Source of the DNA: Emergomyces orientalis
Lineage: Eukaryota; Ascomycota; Eurotiomycetes; Onygenales; Ajellomycetaceae
Assembly: GCA_002110485.1 (NCBI GenBank)
Contig: MOWL01000067.1
Span: 992,001 to 1,056,000, forward strand
DNA length: 64,000 nt
Direction of reading: 5' to 3'
The translations under genes were made by a program, and so were the position numbers. Of this stretch, positions 25,768-38,661 are shown in pieces (positions within the stretch are counted from its first letter, which is position 1; every line of letters begins with the position of its first letter). A model generated the notes under the pieces. It ran no database searches. It was not told the origin of the DNA and was given only the letters and a program-made list of their open reading frames with translations.

Positions 25768-26869
25768 ATGTCCATTCGCTCGTCCATTCGGCTGCTCAGG
25801 CCAACAGCCCCTCCCGTTGCCCTGTCTCGATCCCGCTGGTCTCCCCTCACTATCGGACCAGCTGTAACGAACTCGACCAGATGGCCCTGCCAAACCCGTC
25901 ACAGTTCCCATTCACCAATGGGTGCACCCATTAGTCGCAAGAAAGTGACTGTCAAATCACTTCAAACGCTGTACAAGAAAAATGAACCTATCACTATGTT
26001 AACGGCACATGACTTCCCAAGTGGACATGTTGCAGAATCAGCCGGTATGGATATGGTCCTCGTCGGCGATAGTCTAGCAATGGTTGCACTTGGCATGGAA
26101 GACACGAGTGAGGTGTGCCTGGACGAGATGATACTTCATTGTCGGAGTGTATCTCGTGCGGTAGGATCAGCCTTCACTGTAAGTTTGATATACATTGTTA
26201 TACCTCGTCCACTTGCGTTGTTCCGCATGGAATTGGTTAACTGGTCTCTTGTATTAGGTTGGCGACATGCCCATGGGTTCCTATGAAATATCTCAAGAGC
26301 AGGGTGTTGCGTCCGCGATCCGTCTCATTAAAGAAGGCCGCGTACAAAGTGTCAAACTAGAAGGGGGTGCGGAAATGGCGGCAACTATCAAGGCAATCAC
26401 ACAGGCCGGGATACCAGTTGTGGCACATGTCGGCCTAACACCTCAACGCCAGAATGCACTGGGAGGTTTTCGTGTCCAGGGTAAATCAACTGCTGGTGCC
26501 CTAAGGATCTTGAACGATGCTCTTGCAGTTCAGGAGGCTGGTGCATTTATGGTTGTTCTTGAAGCCGTTCCATCAGAGATTGCACGCATCATCACCAATA
26601 AGCTGAAAATACCAACCATTGGTATTGGCGCTGGTGCTGGCTGTTCGGGACAAGTGTTGGTTCAAGTCGATATGATTGGGAACTTCCCGCCCGGTCGCTA
26701 CCTCCCGAAATTTGTGAAAAAGTACGGCGATGTATGGGGTGAAAGCCTGAGAGCGATCGAGAAATATAGAGACGAGGTCAAGAGTCGTGAATATCCTTCC
26801 CCAGAGTACACATACCCTATGTCGAAGGAGGACCTCGAGGAGTTTGAGAGAGTGGCGAATAGAAATTAG
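25768..26869 (+). CDS. panB: 3-methyl-2-oxobutanoate (ketopantoate) hydroxymethyltransferase
   Basis: Two exons, 25768-26178 and 26258-26869, give 340 aa. PanB transfers a hydroxymethyl group from methylene-tetrahydrofolate to alpha-ketoisovalerate, forming ketopantoate, the first committed step towards pantothenate and coenzyme A. Family motifs are clear: ITMLTAHDFPSGHVAESAGM, MVLVGDSLAMVALGM with the Mg-binding Asp, the second-exon start GDMPMGSY, KLEGGAEM, HVGLTPQ and IGIGAGAGCSGQVLV. The first ~50 residues (MSIRSSIRLLRPTAPPV..., rich in Arg, Ser and Thr) are an extension relative to bacterial PanB and look like a mitochondrial presequence. The ATG at 25768 was chosen because upstream in-frame sequence begins only with a GTG. 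It is convergent with ATG12, with 259 bases between stop codons. Confidence 0.95.
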
Positions 26870-26911
26870 ATACCTCGGGTCCTTTTACAATTTCAATGTA
26901 TATACACTTCC

Positions 26912-26930
26912 TTTTTTTTTTTTTTTTTTT
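26912..26930. repeat. 19-nt T homopolymer between panB and ATG12
   Basis: An uninterrupted run of 19 T residues 43 bases after the panB stop codon. On the plus strand it lies in the panB 3' region. On the minus strand it is downstream of ATG12. It may help transcript ending or may simply be a slippage tract. Confidence 0.8.
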
Positions 26931-27128
26931 GTGCATCCAGCAACTACCCCACTGGTTTTGTCCAATCCTGACTTTTGTTATGGGGGACCATCACGTCCTA
27001 TCTTTTCGTGCGATATTTTTTTCGAGATTTATGAAGAATTGAACTAGTTGGTACGCCAGATAACCAGGCTCGATGGCTCAGGGCCAAGGGTTGGCTAGTA
27101 GTGAGTCAAAGCCCAAGGCAATATTATA

Positions 27129-28209
27129 TTATCCAAAAGCTGGCGTCATTGAATATGCCACAATGAGTTGGTCGTCCGTTTTAAAGCACTAAATAATCCA
27201 TTGAGCATCAGAACCTACGTATTCTGGCGTATCATGCCATTTCATACCACAACAATGTCACATCAAATTAAAAATACACAGAAAAGAGACTTACCCTCCA
27301 AAGGCCCCCTACTCCTTCGTCCAGCCCAGGAGCGAAGACGCTATTTACATAGCAGAACACGGAGTCGGTGTCCTTACAATCAAGCTTTTTGCGCAAAAAC
27401 TTGACCACAGTCTCAAACTTCTGGGAAGCACTGATTTTGAACACACGATTTCTCAAAATCGGTGCTGATGGAAGGGGCTGAAAACGAACAGTTACTAATA
27501 TAAATAAGGTAGGATGAGAGTCAGCTTCGAGCACTCCTCCTTCGTAATGTTGGGGGTGGTATGCAGATGGGGGATAGGGCAATAAGCAGGGTGGTTTAAG
27601 AGAAAAGTTTTTGGACTCCATTTTTCAAACAGTAAAGCAGAGCTAAATAAATACAACAGCAGATGAAAGCAGCTTTTTATCTCAAAGTAGTGCCACGGAC
27701 ACAGTGACGAAGGGGATAGCACTCCGGACTTGTTCAATTAAAAAATCAAAACAGGGAAAGAGGCCAGAGTGGCATGTGAATATCAATGAAGCTTTATTCA
27801 GAAGTAATGCACTTGGTAAAAATGATACACAATGTGCACAAAGGCAATCAAAAATGGGTGTTCTAATAAAAATATCCATCTAAGTTATCAAGAAAGAGAG
27901 TGGAATAGACCACATTAAATGCGTACCTTTGCCTGAATCGATGGCATCGACATCAGCTAGCGCTTGATGCGCGTCTTTCGGGAGGCCGGTAAGCACAATG
28001 GACGCCGACATCGTCAATGGAAGATCAGCACTATAGTCTTCATCTGGAATTGGCGTAGCTGCCGCTCCTCTGCTACTATTGTCATTGTTAGTATTTCGTG
28101 ATGACCGGCTGCCTTGTCTGCTGGTCAGTCCAAGGCCGCGATTTGAGACCCGTGGAGAGGGGTGCTTAGATGGGTCGGGTGATGGGGAAGGAGATGGTGT
28201 TGATGCCAT
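27129..28209 (-). CDS. ATG12: Ubiquitin-like autophagy protein ATG12
   Basis: Three exons, 28209-27927, 27494-27295 and 27188-27129, give 180 aa. ATG12 is conjugated through its C-terminal glycine to ATG5 by ATG7 and ATG10. The conjugate with ATG16 promotes ATG8 lipidation during autophagosome formation. The N-terminal 60 residues are Ser/Pro-rich and disordered. The ubiquitin fold spans exons 2 and 3: VTVRFQPLPSAPIL, RVFKISASQKFETVVKFLRK, SVFCYVNSVFAPGLDEGVG and finally CFKTDDQLIVAYSMTPAFG with the required terminal Gly. The last exon is only 60 nt. Its acceptor (ATTTAG) and the preceding donor (GTAAGT) are clear. Intron 1 is 432 nt, much longer than most introns here. Transcription is divergent from a gene-poor region and convergent with panB. 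Confidence 0.95.
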
Positions 28210-31200
28210 AGCTGATTGCTTATACTATATTTGCAGAGGCTTTGTTTGAATAACAGGTATTGTTGTTGGTGCTGCGGTTCTGGTCTGGGTTGTGGTGATT
28301 CGAGTTTGTGTAGGTGGCGTTGGAAGTTGGGCGAGGCAATGGTTGCCTTTTGTCGCTGTGTGCTACAAATGACTTGCGCACCAACCAGTCACCATCTATT
28401 TATGAACTAGTATTTATTAGCATATTTAATGCAGCACACCCAGCTCTAGAATCTTTTATCCTTTGTGATACAATAAAACCTACCCTGAATAAACAATAGA
28501 GGGCGCATGGGATATATGGTTTCCGCCAATTCCGCGTCCAATAATACTATTGCATTGGCCGCGATCGCGAGGTCTCCCGATCACGGTTGATTATTCTATC
28601 CTCCTTGATTCACCTTCTAAAATGTAGTATTCATCTCGAATAAATGCGAATATCTGCTTCATCCGTGTCAATCGCGAAACGCAATGGGAAGCCAGAACCG
28701 CAATCGAAGATCGCGCATGTTTCATATCATACGGCGCCTGAGACCTGCCAGTGTTCAAACAGTCAACAAAGCGGAGGAAAATGAAATGCCCATTTATTCA
28801 GCAGTTTCCCATGCAAAGAAGATTTTGGAAGAAGATAACCTCTCGCCCCGTGACAAGTATCAAAGAAGTGAAACATGCTGCTCTGCAAGTCACTCAAGCA
28901 TTCTGGTTGCAGCAGTGGTAGATCGAATTGTAAGTACTGCAAAGTTTCTTTGCATTTACCGTTAAATTTCAAATTATATTACCATCGCAGACGAACTAAT
29001 ACCCCCAAAGATAGATTTTGTTGCCTTGGATCATTCTTTGCCCGACCCCTGCATGGGCGCGTAAGATTCACTAACACGATGCTATTACGATATCCGTCTA
29101 TGGTCTTTCATTAAGTTCACAGACGGACCAGTTGATGTATGGAGATACGATTAAACTATGGGCTAGATTTTCTAGGACCGTGACCTAGTGACAGTACCAT
29201 TCACCAGGTTGTTTCAAGTTTGTAAACCTCGCTACGATTCCGTGATGCCATGCGTCTTTGTACTCTACAAGCGATGGTTCCTTCGTTCCGGGTAGACCCT
29301 ATGCCATCCATTACTGACCAGGGCAACCTTCCCCAGATCCTTCTGTTAGCTTAGCATCGGGAACGTGGAATGGTTTGCGCTCAGTTGCATGATTTTGTCG
29401 GCTTGGTGAGACGTTGATAGTCTGTTTAGACATATATTGAATCCAACGGATGTGGAATTTTTTTATCTGCAGGTACATACCACAACTTAAAAGGTAGTTG
29501 ATGACCAAGTACCATCTGGCTGCTGCTAATATGGATGCTTCCTGGAAATCAGCCCACATACAGAATCTGCTGGCAATATATTTCCCATAGAGTCAACACA
29601 TAAAATATTTTTGGACCAAAACGTGACAAACAGGGTCTTTATTAGAATCTGTACTGCCGATTCGATTGTATGCTACCACTGTTTGTGTTATTAGGGAACC
29701 TGTCAACAGCTCTTTTAGGTTCCTCAGACACCACCATTAATACCCAGAACTTATTCTATCTGCTGCGCCACAGCTTTGTCCAGATGTTGTTATTATCCCG
29801 CGGCACAGGTCCAGTGCATACAACTCTTCCGGAGGCGACAAACGTGGAAAAGGGTCGAAATCCGTGCCTCTATTGAGGTTATGAGTCCATTGGTGTACGT
29901 TGTCGTGATATCACACCTCTCACCGTTTAGAAGCCTCCATTTAGATGTGAAACTACAAGGAAACTTGGACATGAGCCAAGTTGAAAGCAGCCTACAAACA
30001 GTCGCGTGATTTTCACGGGTGCACCAGCGTGGAGAATCCAAATTTATGAACTTAATTGGGACAAATAATGCATAGCTAGCCTCAATCGCAAGTAGGGGCA
30101 AAATAACAGCTAAAAATGTATGATATAAGACAGCGAGTAACGTCAACCAGACTGAAATCTAGTGTTTTTTCTGCAAGTGGATGGTAGAAGTAAACACCGC
30201 AGATAAACTCTAATGGTCATAGCAGAAATCCATTTATCTGTTCGTAATGGTCAATATAACGAGTGCTTGATGCCGTTTCATGCCGCTTGCACCAAGTGCA
30301 GCATTGGCGAGCAGAAACGACCACTTTGATTAACCCGCTGGTCGCAGGGGACGGTGACATTAAAATTGCTGGGCCTTCAGCTTCGGATTCTTTTTAGTGA
30401 AGACTAAGCCAAAGTCATAAACCTTAGTGACTGCATAATCTTTCGTATCACACCTCAATACTACTCAAAACATACTAAGTACTACCTGGTTTGTTTATTC
30501 ATAGATACGTGTGATTGAAAAGTTGGGAATTTTGGAATTGATTGATATACGCTTCGAACATCAAAGGGACATTTACTTCTTAAATAGTAGGTGACACGCT
30601 TCAATTGTATATACACATTTATCAGAGAATATTGAAATCAATTACACAATGCTCGACATCAATACTAGTATTTACGTCATTTGTGAATGCTGCGGGTGCA
30701 AATAAACTTTTAACTAGCGTGGAGCTAAGTTAGCGCACAGACCACACCTTCCGGCTTTTCTGGCGCCGATCACTGTGCTTAGATTAGCTGGGTATGATCG
30801 TTTGAGAACTCCGTCTGCAGCTGGGGGTAGACAGTCAACTGAAAATGTGTATTTGTCTAAAAACCTGAGAGGTGTCTATAAACGGTTAGGCGTGGAGTTT
30901 AGGGTATTTATTGCCATGGTTGATGAATTTTAGCTGATAATGTCAACCCGAAAAATTTTCATGTCTGCTGATAGTCTGTCTGCAGCCAAAGATCAAGGGA
31001 CAAAACAGGTTAAGTTGCGCTGATTGGAGGGCATTTACCACGGCATCCGCCAACCCCATACCAATGTCCCCAGAAATTCTTATAACGTGCCAGCGAGAGA
31101 ACGATAAAAAACTACCTGCAATAAAAGGGTATCAATTTTGGATTATCCTGTAGGGATTTCAGACATCTCAGCACGTGGTCCCAAGCCATAGGAATATTCA

Positions 31201-31683
31201 GCAATATTCTAGGACTTTGCTCGAGGGCATGAATAACTACAGGCGGAAGGCTACAGTGGACTGTGATATTGTCTGCAGCGAGTAGATATAGGCCAATTTT
31301 TTTGTTAGACAAGATTTCGAGTCTCACTAGGAACATGATCTCTCCACAGTTTCTATGGCGGAGAATATCATTACCAAATGCATTATCTAACCATAGTAAT
31401 ACATAGTCTAATCCATAGCTGTTAGATATCTGATTTATTTACCCATATAGTTATTAAGGCAATTAAATGATATGTTGGCGTGCACATTATATAACAAATA
31501 CAAGTAAAAATTGAGATTGGATATGCGTATGCTAGTGTGATTGGTTTCATTCCCTCCTTCCTACAGCACTTGTAAATTTCCAAAATGATTGAATTTCCAC
31601 ACGACCTTCGATCTTTTCGACAATCACTCATTTATGGATCCAAATTCTATCCATTGAGTCCCAAACACCAGTTTCTTCACTAT
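28210..31683. other. Gene-poor AT-rich region
   Basis: No supported gene. A plus-strand frame from 28684 (MGSQNRNRRSRMFHIIRRL..., 93 codons) is basic and begins with a reasonable ATG, but has no motif and no convincing continuation. Other frames are short. The left end includes the ATG12 promoter. Confidence 0.5.
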
Positions 31684-32383
31684 CTACAATACAATGGCAA
31701 GGAGCGTGACACCAATAATGCCTGCACATCCAGTGACTAAAGAACTGGTGAGCTGGGGAGCGCCATTGCCAATGTCAATGGGAGGAGAGTGCGGAGGCGC
31801 GGTATAGCCGGGATTGGTAGCATTGGGCGAGATGCAAGGTTTCATGGAAGGGGTATAAGTAGGAGTGGTTGGAGGAGAGGAGGTGGCGGATGGCGAAACA
31901 TCATAGTCAGATGGACTTGTCTCCGCGGGAGATTCGGGATAATCAGAACAATTTGTTTTTTCAGGATGGATGGTGGCATAAGTTTCGATGGCATTGGGTG
32001 GTCCCTTTGATGGATATGCAGGGTATTCAGCAGCTGGTTGTCCCGTGGGATATATGCCGTACCCCGAAAGTCCCTTTGTTGGATTGGCGGCGTATTCAGG
32101 AAGTTCTTCCCCATAAGAAGCGTTCCCTGACGGTGATGAAGTTGTCCTAATAGCAGAGTTTAAGTGGCTAAGGCTTATAAAGTTATGTGCCCATCGCTCC
32201 TCGGGTATATCAATTGCTTCGACGCAAGGTATACATGCGGCTGTAGAACAAGATACCTTGTTCTTGGAATATAATGACTTGGCGGAGTATAAAGTGAACT
32301 TACAGTTCATTGTGCTCTGCCTTGTTGGGGGTTGCATAGGCAATGCTGGAAAAAGTTAAGGCGAGAACGTATTTGAAATGCAT
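31684..32383 (-). CDS. Small secreted GPI-anchor-type surface protein
   Basis: Proposed exons 32383-32304 and 32167-31684, 187 aa. Exon 1 encodes MHFKYVLALTFSSIAYA, a good secretion signal, and ends at a GTAAGT donor. The downstream frame is Pro/Ser/Thr/Tyr-rich with loose repeats (EYAANPTKG, EYPAYPSKG, DYPESPAET). It ends in a hydrophobic tail (SSLVTGCAGIIGVTLLAIVL) after a small-residue segment, as in GPI-anchored proteins. The acceptor is uncertain. The same frame is open further upstream and contains a cysteine pair (CSTAACIPC), but no acceptor there keeps phase with exon 1, whereas CCTTAG at 32168 does. Likely role: a minor wall or membrane-surface protein. No enzymatic motif is seen. 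Confidence 0.6.
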
Positions 32384-34529
32384 AATGGAAGATTGAGTTG
32401 ATGGTTTCGTTCCAACAATGAGGGGAGTATTCGCAACCCAAACGAGCTGAAGCGGAATACTATATAGCAATCCTTGAAAAAGGAAACGAAAGAAGGATGG
32501 TATATAAGAATAGGATACAGATGAACGTATTAAACGGGCGCTTTGGTGTTAAATATTAGAAACATTCTCATGAAGATCGTGTAATCCTTCTGGTTTCTTT
32601 TGATCGAACTGGCCTTTTGGATGAATTGGGAAAGATTTCCAACATCTGTGTGGTAACTGAGCTTCAATTGCTCATAATCTAATGGGATACAGTGATCCAC
32701 AATAATAGAGTCCAGTTGCTTTTGTAAAGCTCGGTACGACAGGGGTGATTGCAACCAAGCTGGCATAAACGGTATTTCCCACAGCTCTGTTCCTAGGGAA
32801 TATTAGACAATACCCAGATTTCGAGGTGCTACGGGTGAATCGTCAGGGCCGAAGTGATCAGAAAAGGGCTAATATCACTGATACGATTGGCACAAGACTG
32901 TGATCATCATCGTGTTCCCTGGGGGCCGCGTAGTAGTTAGGTATGATTGAAGACTTTTCCGGGAACGTGTTCAAAACATCTGGTGAACTCGAAGGCGCAT
33001 GGTCATGAACAGTAACTAACTAGATGCGCGCATTGGGCACCTTGATATCAATATCTCGCAGTTTGGCTGCGAGGGAGCATCTCAATTGAGAAGACACCGA
33101 TGTTCCAAGGACATCCAACGAAAAGTTGAGGAGATTTTGACGACCAGGGGGTTGTCGGCTAAATGTTGAAACAAATCAGCTAGGTAACTAATTATCAGCT
33201 AGCGCGAGGTTTATCAGAAAACCAAACAGGTGAATCTTTCAACATCTTCAAGGGAGATCTGAAAAAACCAAACTCGACTTGATGATACACAAGTATTCCT
33301 TGTGTCCTCCTGCGAAAATAATTGTGGTTTCAGTTTGCGCCTCCCCTTGTACTGTACAATACCATCCGTGGATCCAGCGTGCCTCTCTTCAAAAGTAGGG
33401 CGTTGGTTGTCGAGGCCCTTTCCCGTCAGATTTGCTTTCACGAACTGCTAGCGGCATGAAAAGCTGCCAATATTTGGTGTCGATGTTTCATTGGTGGTTG
33501 GGCATAGTCCTTGAAATGGAAATACTCTTGCAGGTTTGTCGTCGGTTTGGGTCTCAGCGGTTTGGTCTGACTTTGGGTATCTCCTCCACGCCCTTGCCCA
33601 GGCACCAGGAACAAGGGAGCTGAATATTCTCAAGGAAATAAAAATTGTTTCGCATCTCTGTTAGATCCATCAGTACCTTCATGCATTGACTGATCCTCGT
33701 ACCTTTAAAGCGAAAACTCGGAGTTTCGGAGTTGTTGGCATGGTTTAAAAAATAAGATTTCACCTCCACCCATACTGTGAAACTTCTTTGCATTATTGGA
33801 CAAACGTTGAAGGCTCGGCCTGAGTACATGGAAGAGATTGAAATGTAACTGACTGATGAAGAACACGAGCAACTCCTTAGAGTGAGACCTCTCGTTATGG
33901 AACTCGGGGTACGCAGTGGTGCCTGAGTGATGAGTCCGCAACATCGGAACCGGGCGGTAACTAGTCTATTAAGCACCGGTTCTCTCTTGTTTCCCAATGG
34001 CCGAGGGGCCTGCTGTTCATCAAAAGTTGAGCTCGTTGATCTCCGGTCGTGGTGTTGCATATTTGTGGCGCCCATTCAGTGATGCTCAATGCGAGACCTA
34101 TTGTTGACACTGGGAATTGCCCTATGCAGGAGTTGTTTACCGGATTGCTTCACGCCTTTGCGCCGAAATATTTCATTTTTGTGGTACCATTTTCAGGAGG
34201 AGTCCACCGATACCACAAGGTGTATCCCACCCTGAATATGGAGATTTAGAGGGCATCTTATCCCGGATCCTGGGCCTTTGTTGTGAGAATTTCGGCACAT
34301 CCACATGGGATGAGCTTTATGACCGATTTGGTCAGTGGAGACGAGTGAAATGTCTGATTTATGAATGATTGACCGTTCAAGGCATCATCAGACAAATATT
34401 TTTCCATTACGCCTACAATTGCAGTTGATATACTATTATTAATTGAAGCTGACGACCATGAATACGTCTGAGCACAATCATTCCCCTCTCAATACACTAA
34501 ACATGATGAATCAGCCACACTTTCAAGAA
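32384..34529. other. Gene-poor region
   Basis: No supported gene. Several medium frames exist (33554-34075 minus; 34049-34368 plus) without family features or mutually consistent splicing. The left end is the promoter of the GPI-type protein. Confidence 0.5.
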
Positions 34530-36115
34530 TTAGAAGGTGGCCATAAGAGCACTGGATAACATGCAGGCAATCCCAACAACAATATGCATCCGGGCCTGGC
34601 TACTGGTCGCTTTAGAAGGTTTGGAGCCGGCGTTGCTCGGGGTTGTACTTCTTGGAGTGCTATTAGTCGCGCCGTTCGTTTGATCAGCCTTATTGCTCGG
34701 ATTGATACCACTTGGAGGTGTAGATTCGGGGCCCGATGGTCCGTTACTGCATTTAGCATCCGGAGATTCTGCAAAAGTTTGGTATGTATCAGCATATAGA
34801 CACGGCTCTCAGTCAAGGCTCACGGGGTACAAAATAAATCTACATATCATCCAGATATGCAGAGCGCATGATACGGCTAACCCGGGGAAGCAGAAGGAAG
34901 CCGTGGGCTTTGTTCCCTGCCCCACACGAGGCATACATGGCTTGCGATGGGAATTGCTTCTCATCATAGGACAGACTCGACGTGGTCGTAAACCAGAGGA
35001 CCAGAAGACAATGACATTGCTACCCGCGCATAAGATTATAGCCATTAATACATACCACTCGATCCGCAATTCTTTTGCGACGGCGTCGCAGAAGTCGCAG
35101 TGGATGTGGTAGTGCTAGGTGGGGCCCCCATGCCGTCATTTGCGCTACGGCTGTTCACTTTTCCATCCACAGCTTTGATGGACTGCCAGGTCCCAGTTTT
35201 GTCCGTATATTCATACTGCTTCCCGGTGGAATAATCGGCAACCTTTATGGATTGGACTTGCATGGTAAAAGGGGCAAGGGAGTAATCCACCTCGCCTCCA
35301 GCCCAATCTAACGACATCCAGTCTCAGTTATCTTGGAGCACCCAAATAAACTTATTACTTAGGTACATGAAACGGAAACTTACCAACTGTGCCCTTTGGA
35401 TTTTTCGAAGGGTCCCCCCCTGCCCAGTTGCCTAATTTGACATACGCCGGGGTTTGTGGGTAATTCCCTGCGGATTCCGCCGATTTAGCGACGCGAACGG
35501 TAGCCCCGTCAATCTTCCAAATGATCCGCTCGCTGTCCCAATCAATGCTGTACGTTCTAAAGGTGTTCTGATTGTCTGGACTGGGATGGAATGCGCCTCT
35601 GGTATGGTCCGGGTTTCTCTTTGCGTAATAGTTTGTCTGGACTTGCATATTGTCGCCACCTATCCACTCAAGATCAACCTCGTCACCACATTCAGACTGC
35701 AGGACAACACTGCTCACAATTCCTCGACCTGGTGAAGCTTTGAGAGTGACATCTACTTTTCCAAACATGATGTAAAAATTGGACTGAATCTCAGCCTTCA
35801 CTCCATCTTTTTCAATCGTGAAGCTGCCCCCATTACCATTATACTTGATATCCTTCGTCGAAGACCAGTCGTTTGAGGGACCCTTAGTTAAGTCAAATTC
35901 GACAGACGTCCCAAGGGCAGGATTCGGCGGGCAAGCTGAACGGTTTCTGTCAGCATTCTACTCATCCCATGTGGAAATTGTTTAGCATGTGGCATTGGAT
36001 GATGGAACCATTTACACTTTTTGAGAGGATCGCACTGAGTAAATGTCTGTGAAAACACCAGGGAGAAGTGGCAGAAGGCGACGGTCAACAGTGAAAGGTT
36101 CATCTGGAGCAACAT
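34530..36115 (-). CDS. Crh-family GH16 chitin-glucan transglycosylase, GPI-anchored
   Basis: Four exons, 36115-36016, 35935-35384, 35307-35056 and 34768-34530, give 380 aa. Crh proteins transfer chitin chains to beta-1,6/1,3-glucan and so cross-link the cell wall. The protein opens with a signal peptide (MNLSLLTVAFCHFSLVFS, second Met of the frame), followed by the typical disulfide start CDPLKKSCPPNPALGTSVEF. The GH16 catalytic motif DEVDLEW has Glu119, Asp121 and Glu123. Further landmarks are RTYSIDWDSERIIWKIDG and GNWAGGDPSKNPKGTVDWAGGEVDY, with the intron 2 junction inside the second. A Ser/Thr-rich region leads to a hydrophobic C-terminus (HIVVGIACMLSSALMATF) typical of GPI attachment. 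Intron 3 is 287 nt, long for this genome, and could hide a small exon. No CBM18 is seen. Confidence 0.9.
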
Positions 36116-37451
36116 GCTGAGTTATTCGAGGGGCGGTGCAAATGTGTAACTGCCAGATGAGATTCGATTTGAAGGACTCGGGTTTGACACAGAGAGAGGA
36201 TATGCAAAAGAGCAGATTTTAGTGCCGAGTGAATTTCACCTGGGAGAGTAAATATGCTACTCTGTGAAATGAGAATAGTTTTTGGTATGATTGGATTCAC
36301 TGGTTGTGTTGTGGGTGTAGCTACATACTATATCAAACATGACATACAAAGAAAATCAACGAACCCTGTCATTTGGAAATTTTGTTATAGAGTACTAATG
36401 TAAGAGCCAATTCCTTACTGTGATTGGAAAATCTTTTCTTTTCTTTTCCAATTCCTAAAGGACCGCGAATGAATGGAGATAAACAATCAAGAACTGCGTT
36501 CCATCTCGTTTTAGATCCCATCCTTACCAGCATTGGGTGGCGCACACTAAAAAATCAAGCATTCAAATCATAAAAGCCTAAATTTCACCTGGCTTAAGAT
36601 TCAGGCCTGTATGAAGATACAAAATGGACGTAACTGCGGCAGTGTAGATACAAGAGCAGGTTACATATTCAACAACCAAATTCCTCGCTCGTGTCTCTTC
36701 CCACGGGATGCAGGCTGCATGCATCCTGCTTCTGGACTTAAATTTTCGATACTATCGATTGCTGAAAATAGCCATTTCCGCCTAATGTTGGGATCGACAG
36801 CCCCAACAACGCAACGACCGATCCCCGCAGGAGCCCGGTGCCCAAGGGCTAATTGCATCAGCTGCCAATTATGTCGGCAACCCCGTTATGCAATTATTGG
36901 CAGTGTACGGAGTAGGGCTCCATTTATTTTATTACTATGGATGCACGGCCAAACCAAACTTTCCGCCAAAAATGGGCTGTATCAAGCGACGTTTTGGATA
37001 TACCACGGCATCCTCTTTTCCAATGACAAAGGCTAGGAAGGTTATAGAAACCAACCTCGACAGAAAATTTGAAAGGAGACTGGCTCCTCGACAATGAGTT
37101 GATGGTGTTATTTGGCCAGCAAATCAAAAATTCTTCCAATAGCGGAGATCATGCTAACCCTGAAATTAGCGGCAAGATCGACAATGCACTTAAAACTGCT
37201 CCGTTTTGATTGCCAGGAAGCCAGCCATTCAACAGCTAAATATCAGCACCAGCCAGAAATGTCTGATTACTCAGTATTCCCATAGCATGTTCAGCTCAAA
37301 AGTTGACGGCGGGTGAGGCAGGAGACACCAAATTTTACTGAGGGAAATTCTCGAAAAAAAAAAAATCATGTTTAAGTGTGAGCACATAAAACTTGTATCC
37401 CACACCTCAGTTCCTGAAAACGAAAAGGAGGAAAGGCTTTCTAAATTCGAT
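36116..37451. other. Intergenic region
   Basis: No supported gene. The left end is the promoter of the Crh gene. A frame at 36611-37036 shows no recognisable features. Confidence 0.5.
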
Positions 37452-38014
37452 AAATACCCGAGATAAGCTCATCTATCCAGACTAACAAATTCCCCGGTAT
37501 TCCTCCCTTACGGACTTTTGCACGACCTCTCTTATTCACGCGCAATGGCTACCATGACCTCCTCAGCCGCAGCTCCAACTGGCAGTGCTATTGCGGCACA
37601 CCAGCCCAATACGATATCCCCATCCAGGACGCTGCCTGCGCTGTCCCCAACAAAGGCAAAAGCAACGATTTCATGAAGGAATGCTGCAAAAGCGCTTCTG
37701 TCAATTCCTACGACCATGCTTGCGCCCTTTACTGTCTTGCCGACGACCAAAGTGTTCAAGACCTCACGAAGTGCCTGTTCGACGCTGGAGTGGCTTATAA
37801 CGAAGTCTGGTGCAACAAGCCTCAGAATGCCACGGCTACGGGTAAATCACCTACGCACACGGGTACAGGAAAAGCCGAGCCGACATCGACGGAACGCCCA
37901 GGCGCAGCAGCATCTTTGTATATGACGGTATATCCGCAGTCGGGACCGACGAAATTAGGACTGGCCGTTTGCTTTGTTGTGATTCCAGCTCTCATTGGCA
38001 GGATGATTTTTTGA
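37452..38014 (+). CDS. Cysteine-rich GPI-type surface protein, 5' end unresolved
   Basis: From about 37550 to 38014 one frame encodes a compact cysteine-rich domain: WQCYCGTPAQYDIPIQDAAC, then ECCKSASV, CALYCLADD, LTKCLFDAG and VWCNKP. It contains about ten cysteines. A Thr/Pro/Gly-rich linker and a hydrophobic tail (LGLAVCFVVIPALIGRMIF) follow, as expected for a GPI-anchored or tail-anchored surface protein. This class is common in filamentous ascomycetes and of unknown function. What is missing is the start. The domain frame is open back to about 37452 with no ATG and no signal peptide. The nearest ATG (37545) lies in another frame that ends after 43 codons. Either an upstream exon was not found, an indel broke the N-terminus, or the copy is dead. 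Confidence 0.55.
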
Positions 38015-38661
38015 GGGGAGTATATATTGTTCTAAAAGTTGGATTATTTTGGAAAGAACAGGGGATAAATTCCTCAAAAGGTTAGTTTAGACTTTAAAAA
38101 TCAATCAATGGACAACCATATGTTTTCCTCGCTTATACTAGGAGAGCCCGAAATTTTGGGTGAAATATGTGGAACAACTGAGATTGAGGTTAAGAACTTG
38201 CATGCAGCCTTGGTTTTACAAGATATCTGGTTGGAGCTTCAAGCTAATCGAGTACTTGGAAACTAAGACACCTAGAAGAGAACATTTTATATGTTGTAGG
38301 ATATTGTACATGTATGTACTGTACATACAATACATACCGACGAAATGGAGAGGCCGTTTATTGGCGCAATATATAGCATGTAGGTTTTTCGAGTAACGAC
38401 GGAATAGTTAAATAATATGGAATTTAGTAGTAAGAGAAAAAAAACAAGAGTCTACTAAGTAGTTTCCCAGCTCCTGCTGCTTTTCCCGTGACGTTAAACT
38501 TTATCTGCCCGAAAACACTCAAAAAGTAATGTCCAAAAAAAAAAAAAAACCCCCCCAATTCGGCAACCACATGTGCTATTGTATAATTACATGATGTATA
38601 TATCAACCTGGTGCCTTCCGCTGTTATAAACTGCAAGATCTCCCTCCTAAGCATGGCCAAT
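38015..38661. other. Convergent intergenic region with A/C homopolymer junction
   Basis: No gene. It holds the 3' ends of the flanking convergent genes. At about 38535-38556 a run of roughly 15 A residues passes directly into 7 C residues, probably a slippage-prone tract. Confidence 0.55.

Noticed and set aside
28684..28965. A basic 93-codon frame with a good ATG
   Set aside because: No motif and no continuation by a clear intron. The evidence is too weak for a gene.
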